NCBI RefSeq assembly: GCF_000383095.1
Contig: NZ_AORL01000021.1
Location: 620,001 to 684,000, forward strand
DNA length: 64,000 bases
From: Sphingomonas sp. PR090111-T3T-6A
GTDB lineage: Bacteria > Pseudomonadota > Alphaproteobacteria > Sphingomonadales > Sphingomonadaceae
Direction: 5' to 3'
The notes below the pieces were generated by a model. That model saw nothing but the letters and a program-made list of their open reading frames with translations. It searched no databases and was not told the DNA's origin. Every line of letters starts with the position of its first letter. Within the stretch, counting starts at the first letter, position 1. A program made the translations under genes and the position numbers. Positions 9,152 through 17,166 of this stretch are shown piece after piece.

Positions 9152-9819
9152 GCGAGGACGCCCTACGCGTCCTGACATACAGCCTCTCGGGCTCGCCCGA
9201 ATTCACTCTCTGCCGTGGACCGAAAGACGGCCCGCAGATACTTGTTCTACAACCTCTTTTCGAAGAGATGAACCGATGCCGCGCGCTCGTCTCATCGCTG
9301 TGCCGCGGGCTTGCCCAGCGGGGTTTCGGCTGCTGGCTTCCCGATCTGCCCGGCACCGGTGAAAGTCCGCGCGCGCTCGATGACGTAAGCTGGAGCGACT
9401 GGCTCGCTTCCGTCGACACCGTTGAGCAACTGATACGGACGGAAACCAGCCGCGCGCCGGCCACTGTCTCGATCCGCGGCGGAAGCCTGTTGGAGGGACA
9501 ACGCCCAAACCCCCGCTGGCGCCTTTCTCCGACATCCGGCCGTTCGTTGCTCAGCGACCTGAGGCGGAGCGCGCTCATGAGCGGGAGTGATCCCTCCATG
9601 CCTTCCGGCTATCGCCTGAGCGCAGGACTCGTCGAGAACCTCCAGTTGGCGGACAGCCTTACCGAACCAAACATCCGAACGCTCCGTCTCACCTCAGACG
9701 ATCGTCCGGCGGATCGGCACATCGAAGGAAGTCCCCTCTGGCGCCGTCCCGAACCCACTTCGGACGACGTATTGGCGCAATGCCTGATCGAAGATATCGC
9801 TTCGTGGGCAAGAGCTTGA
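9148..9819 (+). CDS. Hydrolase 2-like protein, exosortase A system-associated (divergent)
   Basis: A 223-residue alpha/beta-hydrolase-like protein. The N-terminal half fits the XrtA-associated hydrolase 2 family (TIGR03101-like): LVLQPLFEEMNRCRALV matches the family's P-F-EE-N-R segment, and LPDLPGTGESP the D-G-GDS turn. The nucleophile-elbow region reads SIRGGSLLEG, and the C-terminal half is poorly conserved and short. I could not place a complete catalytic triad. Base usage here is less GC-biased than in neighbouring genes. It overlaps the ACP gene by ATGA and the next hydrolase gene. It may be a fast-evolving or decaying copy. Confidence 0.6.
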   Translation: MSEDALRVLTYSLSGSPEFTLCRGPKDGPQILVLQPLFEEMNRCRALVSSLCRGLAQRGFGCWLPDLPGTGESPRALDDVSWSDWLASVDTVEQLIRTETSRAPATVSIRGGSLLEGQRPNPRWRLSPTSGRSLLSDLRRSALMSGSDPSMPSGYRLSAGLVENLQLADSLTEPNIRTLRLTSDDRPADRHIEGSPLWRRPEPTSDDVLAQCLIEDIASWARA

Positions 9820-10601
9820 GGTCCATTATCACCATCCCATGCGAGGGCGATGAACTACTCGCCACCATCGACGGCCCAGCCGATGCGCGTATCGGCTGGT
9901 TGTTCGTTGTCGGCGGAAGCCAGACACGGGTCGGGCCGCATCGTCTCTACGAGCGGCTGGCGTATCGACTGGCTGAAGCCGGCCATGCGGTGCTCCGCTT
10001 CGATCGGCGCGGGATCGGGGACAGCGAGGGCCAGGATCAAGGCTATCTGGGCAGCGCTCGCGATATTAATGCAGCGGCGAAGGCGCTCAGGAACAATTTT
10101 ACCAAATTAGACCAACTCTTTGCCTTCGGTCTCTGTGACGGAGCTTCAGCCATAGCGTTGCATGGCGAGCCCCTTGCATTGACCGGGGCCGTTCTCGCCA
10201 ATCCATGGGTGGTGGAGCCGCAGGGCGACCTTCCGCCGGCTGCCGCGATCAGGGGGCATTATCGGCGGCGCATCCTCGATCCGCGTGCCTGGTGGCGCCT
10301 GCTGAGCGGCGGCGTGAACTTCCACAAACTGGCGCGCGGCATCGCCAACAGCGGCAAGCGCGCCGACGATCACCTCATCCGCCGCTTTACCGCGGGGCTG
10401 CCGCCCCGCTCCCGGATCGTGCTCGCCGAAGGGGACGGCACGGCACAGGCCTTTGCGTCCGCCTGGAAAAATCTGGCGGCCGGGGAGCGCCCGGCCGCCG
10501 ATATGGTGCGCATCCCCACCACCTCGCACAGCTTCGCCGATCCGGCGGCGTTCGAGGCGCTGGCGGATGCCTTGCTCGGAGCGGTTATTCCGCCGCGATA
10601 G
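9780..10601 (+). CDS. Hydrolase 1, exosortase A system-associated (alpha/beta hydrolase)
   Basis: An alpha/beta hydrolase of the XrtA-associated hydrolase 1 family (TIGR03100-like). It has the strand/oxyanion segment FVVGGSQTRVGPHR, the turn FDRRGIGDSEG and the nucleophile elbow GLCDGASA (Cys at bases 10134-10136). The start is uncertain. The ATG at 9780 lacks a ribosome binding site, and family members begin just before the SIITIPCEGDEL segment. A TTG at 9816 overlapping the upstream stop (TTGA) or a GTG at 9804 would give a more typical length of about 261-265 residues. The 3' end overlaps the convergent trxB gene by 17 bases. Confidence 0.8.
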   Translation: MPDRRYRFVGKSLRSIITIPCEGDELLATIDGPADARIGWLFVVGGSQTRVGPHRLYERLAYRLAEAGHAVLRFDRRGIGDSEGQDQGYLGSARDINAAAKALRNNFTKLDQLFAFGLCDGASAIALHGEPLALTGAVLANPWVVEPQGDLPPAAAIRGHYRRRILDPRAWWRLLSGGVNFHKLARGIANSGKRADDHLIRRFTAGLPPRSRIVLAEGDGTAQAFASAWKNLAAGERPAADMVRIPTTSHSFADPAAFEALADALLGAVIPPR

Positions 10602-11556
10602 CCTCGGCCTCGAAGTCCGCCTCCGCAAGGAAGCGCTCGGCATCGAGCGCCGCCATGCAGCCCGTGCCCGCCGCCGTGATCGCCTGACGATAGATCTTGT
10701 CCATCACGTCACCGCACGCGAACACACCCGGAACCGAGGTCCGCGTCGTGCCGGGCTCGACCTTGATGTAGTGATCCTCATCGAGATCGACATGGCCCTT
10801 GAACAGCTCGGTCGCCGGGTGGTGGCCGATCGCCACGAAACCGCCGTCGACGTCGAGCCGGCTGAGTTCCCCCGTCCGCGTGTCGCGCAGTTCCAGTGCG
10901 CAGAGGCCCTGATGGCCCTCGCCGCCCACGAACTCGGCCACTTCGGTGTTCCACAGCACCTTGATGCCGTGATGCTTGAACAGCCGCTCCTGAAGAATCT
11001 TCTCGGCGCGAAGCGAATCGCGGCGATGGATCAGCGTCACGTCATGGCTATGGTTGGTGAGGTAAAGCGCCTCTTCGACTGCAGTGTTGCCGCCGCCGAT
11101 CACCGCCACCTTCTTGCCGCGGAAGAAGAAGCCGTCGCAGGTCGCGCAGGCCGAGACGCCCTGCCCGCGCAGCTTCTGCTCGCTGTCGAGGCCCAGCCAC
11201 TTCGCCTGTGCGCCGGTCGCGATCACCAGCGTGTCGCCGAGATAGACATGGCCTCCATCGCCGACGAGACGGAAGGGACGCTGCGAGAGATCGACCTCGA
11301 CGATCGTGTCCCACATCATCTGGGCGCCGACATGCTCGGCCTGTGCCTGCATCTCCTCCATCAGCCACGGGCCCTGGATGACCTCGCGGAAACCGGGATA
11401 ATTCTCGACATCGGTGGTGGTGGTGAGCTGGCCGCCCGGCTGGATGCCCTGCACCACGATCGGCGCAAGCCCCGCGCGCGCGCCATAGATCGCGGCAGAC
11501 AGGCCTGCCGGCCCGGACCCGAGGATGAGCATACGAGTGGAATGGGTAGCGGTCAT
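10585..11556 (-). CDS. trxB: Thioredoxin-disulfide reductase
   Basis: A 323-residue flavoprotein that reduces thioredoxin with NADPH in the cytoplasm. It has an N-terminal FAD-binding GSGPAGLSAA, the redox-active CATC at residues 137-140 followed by DGFFF, an NADPH-binding GGGNTAVEEA, and the C-terminal FAD motif GVFACGDV. Length and motif spacing are standard for low-molecular-weight TrxB. It is convergent with, and slightly overlaps, the XrtA hydrolase gene. A 216-base gap separates it from the DUF1080 gene upstream, so it probably has its own promoter there. Confidence 0.96.
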   Translation of the reverse strand: MTATHSTRMLILGSGPAGLSAAIYGARAGLAPIVVQGIQPGGQLTTTTDVENYPGFREVIQGPWLMEEMQAQAEHVGAQMMWDTIVEVDLSQRPFRLVGDGGHVYLGDTLVIATGAQAKWLGLDSEQKLRGQGVSACATCDGFFFRGKKVAVIGGGNTAVEEALYLTNHSHDVTLIHRRDSLRAEKILQERLFKHHGIKVLWNTEVAEFVGGEGHQGLCALELRDTRTGELSRLDVDGGFVAIGHHPATELFKGHVDLDEDHYIKVEPGTTRTSVPGVFACGDVMDKIYRQAITAAGTGCMAALDAERFLAEADFEAEAIAAE

Positions 11557-11772
11557 GGAAAGATGCTTTCAGGATATAATCTTGATGCACCAGATAGGAT
11601 GCGCCCTCCCCCTTGCGCAACTGCCTCGCAAAGGGCGGGCGGCATAGATTTTCCTGACGCGATGGTAGCATGGGAGGGCCATGAACCCCCTCGCGGGCAG
11701 ATCAACCATGCGGAATATGCCTCGATGCGCGGGAACCCGATACCCCCACGCACCGTCTGGCTCGCCGCCCGG

Positions 11773-12528
11773 TTAAGGCAGTTCCCGCACCCAGATATTG
11801 CGGAAACTGATCGGAGCGCTCTTGTCGCCATGCGCCTGGAGCTTGATCGGCTCCGGCCCATGCGGCGCATAATGCGGCTGGCCGATATACAGGGTCGGTC
11901 CCTTCAGCACCGTATGATCCTGCACGAGCACGCCGTTCATCAGCACCGTCACCGAGGCCGGCCGGGTGACCGCTCCATCGGCCCCGAAGGCCGGCGCGTT
12001 CCAGACCACATCGTAGCTCTGCCACTCACCCGGCTTGCGGGCCGGATTGGCGAGCGGCGCCGTCTGCTTGTAAACGGCACCGACCTGCCCGTTGACGTAG
12101 GTCTCGTTGTGGTAGCTGTCCATGATCTGGAGTTCGTAACCCGCGTCCCCGTCACCGGTGGAGGCGAGGAACAATCCGCTATTGCCGCGCCCCTGCCCCT
12201 CGCCCGTGATATCGGCGGGGATGCGCCATTCGAGATGAAGCTGATAGCTGCCGAAGCTGCGGCGCGTCTGGATGTTGCCGCTGCTCTTGTCGACCGTGAC
12301 GATGCCGTCATGCACCTTCCAACGCGCGGGCGATCCGTCATGGACGGTGACCCATTGCGACAAATCCTTCCCGTCGAACAGCACGATCGCATCCGACGGT
12401 GGCGGAGCGGGCGTGTAGGCGCCCGGCGTCACGACAGGCGGTTTGGGCGACCAGACCTCGGTGTCCTCAGGGCGCGGCCCGGCGGGGTTCTGCGCTGCAA
12501 GCAGCGCGGTGGTGAGAGCAAGGATCAT
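11773..12528 (-). CDS. DUF1080 family 3-keto-glycoside (3-keto-disaccharide) hydrolase
   Basis: A 251-residue exported protein of the concanavalin-like DUF1080 fold. The family signature is clear: IVLFDGKDLSQWV near residue 50, ARWKVHDGIVTV, GNSGLFL, YELQIMDSY, and the C-terminal ISFRNIWVREL. Members have been shown to cleave 3-keto-glycosides. The ATG at 12528 overlaps the upstream stop as TGATG and gives a signal peptide (MILALTTALLAAQ). A GTG four codons earlier is less likely. It is the last gene of the overlapping operon that also encodes a GMC dehydrogenase, which would generate the keto-sugar substrate. Confidence 0.85.
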   Translation of the reverse strand: MILALTTALLAAQNPAGPRPEDTEVWSPKPPVVTPGAYTPAPPPSDAIVLFDGKDLSQWVTVHDGSPARWKVHDGIVTVDKSSGNIQTRRSFGSYQLHLEWRIPADITGEGQGRGNSGLFLASTGDGDAGYELQIMDSYHNETYVNGQVGAVYKQTAPLANPARKPGEWQSYDVVWNAPAFGADGAVTRPASVTVLMNGVLVQDHTVLKGPTLYIGQPHYAPHGPEPIKLQAHGDKSAPISFRNIWVRELP

Positions 12529-13946
12529 CACAGTGTCCACCCCGCACGATATTCGCGCTGAAGGAAGCGATTGGCGTCGGGCAGGTTCGTGATCCGGCCT
12601 GCCGCGCCGTCATAGTGGATCGGCTGGCCGGCGCGCAGGGCCACCATGCCGAGCAGCATCGTCTCGTTGAGCAGCGTTGCATCGGCGAAAGGCGACGACG
12701 CCTTGGTCTCGCCGCGGATGGCAGCGATCCAGTTCATCTCGTGCCCATCGCGGCTTCCCGGAATGCGCGGCAGCGACTGCGGGACAGCCGCCGCACGCTC
12801 GGCCGTGCCATCTCCGATCAGCACCGGCTTCTCGCCATAGGTTTCGTGCATCAGCATCCCCTTGTCGCCCATATACAGCACACCGCCACCCGGATTCATG
12901 GTGACGCCCGGAGGAAGGTTTTCCGGCGTCGGCGGCATCAGCCCACCGTCATACCAGGTCAGCCGCAGCGGCCCGCCCGGCGCATGACCGAACTCGAAAT
13001 GGGTGATGGCGGCGAGCGGATAGCTGCCGAGTTCGGCGGGCGGCTTGTCGTCCCACAGATTATCGTCGCCGCCCCAGGCGGAATGACGCGTCTCGATCCG
13101 TGTCGGCAAGCCGGGCGACAGCGCCCAGATCGGGAAGTCGAGCAAATGCGCGCCCATGTCGCCGAGCGCGCCGGTTCCGAATGGTGTCCAGCCGCGCCAG
13201 TTGAAATGGGCGTAAGCGGGATTGTAGCCCCAGCCGACCGTCGCGGGGCCCATCCAGATATCCCAGTCGAGACTGGCGGGCGCCGGCACCGCGGCGGGTC
13301 GAGCAATGCCCTGCGGCCAGACCGGCCGGTTGGTCCAGGCATGGACCTCGCGGACATTGCCGATGACGCCGCCCCGGATCAGCTCGATCACACGCCGCCC
13401 GTCGTCGCCGGAATGGCCCTGATTGCCCATCTGCGTCACGAGCTTGGGATTACTCCGGGCGATCTCGGCCAAAGTCCGGCTCTCGGCGACGGTATAGGTG
13501 AGCGGCTTCTGGACATAGACATGAAGCCCGCGCTCCATCGCCATCTTCGCCGCGACCGCGTGATGATGATCGGGCGTCGCGATCAGCACCGCGTCGAGAT
13601 CGCGATGAGCGTCAAACATCCGCCGATAGTCGGCATGACGCGTCGCCTTGTCATAGGCGACACGCAGCGCCACGCGCTCGGGAATGATCACGCCCTGCTT
13701 GTCGACGAGGGACTTCGCGACATGATCGAAATCGACGTCCGTCACGGCGACGATATTCTGGCTGGTGAGCCGCGACATGTTGCTGGCGCCCATGCCGCCC
13801 GCGCCGATCACCGCCAGGTTGACCCGGTCGCCGGGCTTCCAGCGGCGGTGTCGCGCTGCCCTCGCAGCACCGGGGATCGCCAGCGCGGCCGTCGCCCCAC
13901 CCAGCCATGCCCGCCGGGTGATGCCCTTGTCCCAGGCCTCCCCCAT
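12528..13946 (-). CDS. Exported Gfo/Idh/MocA family oxidoreductase (Tat signal)
   Basis: A 472-residue NAD(P)-dependent sugar oxidoreductase. The start at 13946 overlaps the upstream stop as TGATG and gives a twin-arginine signal (ITRRAWLGGATAALAIPGAA). A Rossmann motif VIGAGGMGASN follows, then ATPDHHHAVAA and VQKPLT, where the catalytic lysine lies (QKP instead of the commoner EKP). Tat-exported relatives, such as glucose-fructose oxidoreductase, carry a tightly bound cofactor. It could oxidise or reduce keto-sugars in the periplasm, alongside the GMC dehydrogenase and DUF1080 hydrolase encoded on either side. Substrate unknown. Confidence 0.85.
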   Translation of the reverse strand: MGEAWDKGITRRAWLGGATAALAIPGAARAARHRRWKPGDRVNLAVIGAGGMGASNMSRLTSQNIVAVTDVDFDHVAKSLVDKQGVIIPERVALRVAYDKATRHADYRRMFDAHRDLDAVLIATPDHHHAVAAKMAMERGLHVYVQKPLTYTVAESRTLAEIARSNPKLVTQMGNQGHSGDDGRRVIELIRGGVIGNVREVHAWTNRPVWPQGIARPAAVPAPASLDWDIWMGPATVGWGYNPAYAHFNWRGWTPFGTGALGDMGAHLLDFPIWALSPGLPTRIETRHSAWGGDDNLWDDKPPAELGSYPLAAITHFEFGHAPGGPLRLTWYDGGLMPPTPENLPPGVTMNPGGGVLYMGDKGMLMHETYGEKPVLIGDGTAERAAAVPQSLPRIPGSRDGHEMNWIAAIRGETKASSPFADATLLNETMLLGMVALRAGQPIHYDGAAGRITNLPDANRFLQREYRAGWTL

Positions 13947-15631
13947 CAGATCGTGCCCGCCTGAACCTGCTTGACCGCATGATCCGCCGCGCGGGCGGTC
14001 ATCGCCATGAAGGTCAGCGACGGATTGACGCAGGAGACCGACGCCATCTGCGCACCGTCCGTGACGAAGAGGTTGGCCGCGTCGTGCGCCTGGCTCCACC
14101 CGTTCAGCACCGACGAGCGCGGGTCCACGCCCATGCGCGCGCCACCCATCTCGTGGATGGCGTCGCCGGGCACATGCTCCTTCTGCTCGCTCTGCACATT
14201 GGTGAGGCCGGCCGCGCGCAGCATCGCCTCGCCCTGCGTCCGGGCGTCATCCATCATGCGCAACTCGTTGTCGCGGAACCTCACGTCGAAGCGCATCAGA
14301 GGCACCCCGAAGCGATCCACCTTGTCCGGGTGAAGCGAGACGCGATTGTCCTCATAGGGCAGGCATTCGCCGAATGCGCCGATGCCGAAGCGCCAACCGG
14401 CATAGCGCCGCATCCCGTGCTTCATCGAGGCGCCGAAGCCCACCGGCGGCGCGGGGCTGCGATAGGCGCCTCCCTGATAGCCATAGCCACGGTGGAAGCC
14501 GAGCTCGTCATCACGACCGACATTGCGGAAACGGGGGATATAGACCCCGCCCGGCCGCCGCCCATATTCGATGAACTCGGTCATGCCGGGGATGTCGCCG
14601 CTGATGTTGACCCGGAAGATATGGTCCATGACGTAGCGGCCGAGCGTACCGCTGCTATCGAAATGACTGCGTCCGGTCCTGTCGCGCGAGTTCATCAGGA
14701 TCTGCGTCGAGGCCATCGCGGACGCGCAGAGGAAGACCAGCCGCGCCGGGATCACCTCGGCCTGCCCCGTCTTGGCGTCGACCACGCGAACGCCCGTCAC
14801 CCGACGGCGCTTGCCGTCATATTCGAGGTTGGTCACCACCGCGTCGGAACGCAGCGTCAGACGTCCGGTCGCGCGCGCGGCGGGGAGCGTCACCGCCTGC
14901 GTCGAGAAATAGGCGCCGAAGGAGCAGCCCCGGCTGCACTGGTTGCGAAGCTGGCATTTGGACCGCCCCGCACCCTGATCGGGCTTGTCCTCGGTGATGT
15001 TGCTGAGGCGGGTGTGGATCAGCTTGCGGCCCGGACAGGCGCTTTCGAGCCGTTCCTTCACCCATTTTTCGGCGATGTTCATCGGCATCGGCGGCATGAA
15101 CTCGCTGTCGGGCAACTGGGGCAAACCCTCGCGCGATCCCGACACGCCGATATATTTCTCGACATAGCTGTACCAGGGCGCGACGTCCTCATAACGGATC
15201 GGCCAGTCGCCACCGACACCTTCGCGCTTGTTCGCCTCGAAGTCGGCCGGGCTCCAGCGGAAGGACCAGCGCCCCCAGATCAGCGACTTGCCGCCGACCG
15301 CACCCGGACGAATCCAGTAGAACTTCTCGCCATCGTCGTAGGCGTAGGGGTTCAACCGGTCGTTGTTGTAGAACATCCGATTGCCCGGCCCGATATAACC
15401 ATGGGTCGCGATGAAATAGTCGCTGTCGACCAGCGGCGCCGGCATCATGTCGCGCGCGGGCACCTCGAAGGCGGGTTTCCCGTCATAGGGATAATCTTCG
15501 CCATGCTCGACCATGCGCCCGCGATCGAGCATCAGCACGCGCAGGCCTTTTTCCGTCAACTCCTTGGCCGCGAAGCCGCCCGAGATGCCGGAGCCGATGA
15601 CGATCGCGTCGAAGCGGTCGGTGGCTGCCAT
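13946..15631 (-). CDS. GMC family FAD-dependent sugar dehydrogenase, large subunit
   Basis: A 561-residue flavoprotein. An FAD-binding VIGSGISGGFAAKELTEKG lies at the N-terminus, and the GMC C-terminal block follows (DAIHEMGGARMG, then NLFVTDGAQMASVSCVNPSLT). A cysteine set C226, C232, C236 (C-x5-C-x3-C) resembles the Fe-S binding region described in FAD-glucose dehydrogenase alpha subunits. The ATG at 15631 follows TAGGAGGATAT; the longer frame has no such signal. There is no signal peptide, so export probably needs the Tat-signal subunit 3 encoded at 16470-17057. Electrons would pass to the cytochrome c encoded at 19559. The substrate may be a glycoside oxidised at C3 (inference from the operon). 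Confidence 0.87.
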   Translation of the reverse strand: MAATDRFDAIVIGSGISGGFAAKELTEKGLRVLMLDRGRMVEHGEDYPYDGKPAFEVPARDMMPAPLVDSDYFIATHGYIGPGNRMFYNNDRLNPYAYDDGEKFYWIRPGAVGGKSLIWGRWSFRWSPADFEANKREGVGGDWPIRYEDVAPWYSYVEKYIGVSGSREGLPQLPDSEFMPPMPMNIAEKWVKERLESACPGRKLIHTRLSNITEDKPDQGAGRSKCQLRNQCSRGCSFGAYFSTQAVTLPAARATGRLTLRSDAVVTNLEYDGKRRRVTGVRVVDAKTGQAEVIPARLVFLCASAMASTQILMNSRDRTGRSHFDSSGTLGRYVMDHIFRVNISGDIPGMTEFIEYGRRPGGVYIPRFRNVGRDDELGFHRGYGYQGGAYRSPAPPVGFGASMKHGMRRYAGWRFGIGAFGECLPYEDNRVSLHPDKVDRFGVPLMRFDVRFRDNELRMMDDARTQGEAMLRAAGLTNVQSEQKEHVPGDAIHEMGGARMGVDPRSSVLNGWSQAHDAANLFVTDGAQMASVSCVNPSLTFMAMTARAADHAVKQVQAGTI

Positions 15632-15639
15632 ATATCCTC

Positions 15640-16473
15640 CTAGCGGCCGAGCAGTCGGCTGAGATTGTTGAAGCTGGTGGTGATGTCCGGGATGTAGGGC
15701 GCCGGGCATTCGTCATTCTCGACGAAGAAATGCTTCACGCCGGAGATGCCGTTCAGGCGGAAGATGTCGGCGAAGTCGATCGTGCCCGAGCCGACGCTGG
15801 TCATCGAACCGTCCGGCTTCATGTCCTTGACGTGATAGGCGTGGACGCGCCCGGCGAGGCGGCGGATCAGCGCCTTCGGGTCCTGCCCAGCCTTCACTGC
15901 CCAGTAGAGATCGATCTCGAACTTCACGAGCGCGGGATCGGTATCGTGGATCAGCCGCTCGTAGAGATCGCTGCCGGCCACCTGCGTGGTGAACTCGAAA
16001 TCATGGTTGTGATAGGCGAAGGTGAAGCCTTCCGAATGAAGCTGCGGCGCGATGCGGTTCATCGTCGCCACCACCTGGCGCCAGCCCTCCTCGTTGCGGA
16101 GGCTCTGGTCGATATAGGGCATCACCACCGTGTCCGCGCCCAGCGTCCGCGCCATCTTCACCGACTGGTCGAAATGGTTGGCGAGCGAGTCATAGGGAAT
16201 GTGCGCGGACGGTGCCTTCAGCCCGAGCCGGTCGGTCGTGCGGCGCAGCATGGCGTGGTCCATGGCGTCGTAGCCGCCGCCGCCATATTCGATCTCCTGG
16301 TAGCCGACACGCGCCACCTGGGTCAGCGTGTTCACCGGGTCCGCCTGGAACAGCGTGCGCAGCGTGTAGAGCTGAAGGCCGACGGGCTTTCCGCCCTTGG
16401 CGGCCGTCTTGGCGAAGGCTGGAGCGGCGGCAAGCGCGGCGGTCGCCGCGAGAAAGGTACGACGATCCATCAT
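15640..16473 (-). CDS. Exported sugar phosphate isomerase/epimerase-like TIM-barrel protein
   Basis: A 277-residue xylose-isomerase-like TIM-barrel protein with a twin-arginine signal (MMDRRTFLAATAALAAAPAFA). After it come GLQLYTLRTLF, YQEIEYGGGG, the acid/His metal-ligand candidates FAYHNHDFEF and VKFEIDLYWA, then AYHVKDM and FVENDECP. The ATGATG start overlaps the stop of the subunit 3 gene (ATGA). It ends 8 bases before the GMC gene. A Tat signal on this fold implies periplasmic action on a free sugar, probably a keto-sugar from the same operon, not on a sugar phosphate. Confidence 0.82.
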   Translation of the reverse strand: MMDRRTFLAATAALAAAPAFAKTAAKGGKPVGLQLYTLRTLFQADPVNTLTQVARVGYQEIEYGGGGYDAMDHAMLRRTTDRLGLKAPSAHIPYDSLANHFDQSVKMARTLGADTVVMPYIDQSLRNEEGWRQVVATMNRIAPQLHSEGFTFAYHNHDFEFTTQVAGSDLYERLIHDTDPALVKFEIDLYWAVKAGQDPKALIRRLAGRVHAYHVKDMKPDGSMTSVGSGTIDFADIFRLNGISGVKHFFVENDECPAPYIPDITTSFNNLSRLLGR

Positions 16474-17057
16474 GATGAGAAGACCTTGTTGACCTTGGAA
16501 TAGGGATAGGCGCCGTCATAGCTGCCCGGCACGGGGAGATATTCGCGCTCCTTCGTCATGCCGATCTCGGACGTGTAGTAGCCCGCGATCACCAGCTGCC
16601 GGAATGCGTTGAAGAAGGCGGCACCGCCGGTCATGCGGTCCTCCATGGCGAGGGTAAGCAGCCTGTCCTGCTGCTCAGCCGTGGCGGAAACCGCGGGCAC
16701 GCCGAAATCGGCACGGCTGTGCGCATCGATCTGGTCGAGCCCGGCAAGGATCGGCACACGATCCGCCGGATAAGACCAATCGGCGAGCAGCTTCTCGATG
16801 AACGCCGGCACCCCGGCGGCGATGGCGCCGGGCGTGTCGGTCGTCGGCAACACGCGCTCGGAGAGCGCTGTCATCAGCGCGCGCTGGGCGTCGGTGAAGA
16901 CGGCCGTGCTCGGCGCGCCGGTATCGATGGGAGGCATGCCTGCTCCGATGCCGCCCCCTCCTCCGTCCGCGACACCCGCCGCACGGGCGAGCGGCGCGAT
17001 GAGCGTCGCACCGAACATCGCGACGATGCTGGCCACCGCGTCTCTGCGGTCGATCAT
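16470..17057 (-). CDS. Gluconate 2-dehydrogenase subunit 3 family protein (Tat-signal small subunit)
   Basis: A 195-residue small subunit. The ATG at 17057 follows GGGGAGGGACT and starts a twin-arginine-like signal (MIDRRDAVASIVAMFG). The body carries the subunit 3 pattern: LSERVLPTTDTPGAIAAGVPAFI, then a C-terminal F-N-AFRQL-V-GYYTSEIG segment. Such subunits chaperone and co-export FAD-dependent GMC dehydrogenases. The cognate large subunit gene is two genes downstream. The Gly-rich segment after the signal peptide is probably a linker. The frame is open about 80 codons further upstream, but without coding features. Confidence 0.86.
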   Translation of the reverse strand: MIDRRDAVASIVAMFGATLIAPLARAAGVADGGGGGIGAGMPPIDTGAPSTAVFTDAQRALMTALSERVLPTTDTPGAIAAGVPAFIEKLLADWSYPADRVPILAGLDQIDAHSRADFGVPAVSATAEQQDRLLTLAMEDRMTGGAAFFNAFRQLVIAGYYTSEIGMTKEREYLPVPGSYDGAYPYSKVNKVFSS

Positions 17058-17166
17058 AGTCCCTCCCCATTGGCGGTGCGGTGGATCATGCGACAGGCGG
17101 CGGCCAGCCGCCCCTCGCCGGGTCGGCCCCGCACCGAATTGCCATGCTTCATGCCGATCACGCCCA

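Noticed and set aside
11557-11772. Possible RNA gene in the 216-base gap upstream of trxB
   Set aside because: No tRNA-like cloverleaf or strong hairpin was found; the stretch is more simply the trxB promoter region.
10453-12561. 702-codon rightward open frame across trxB and the DUF1080 gene
   Set aside because: It is antisense to two clearly identified genes and has no recognisable domain.
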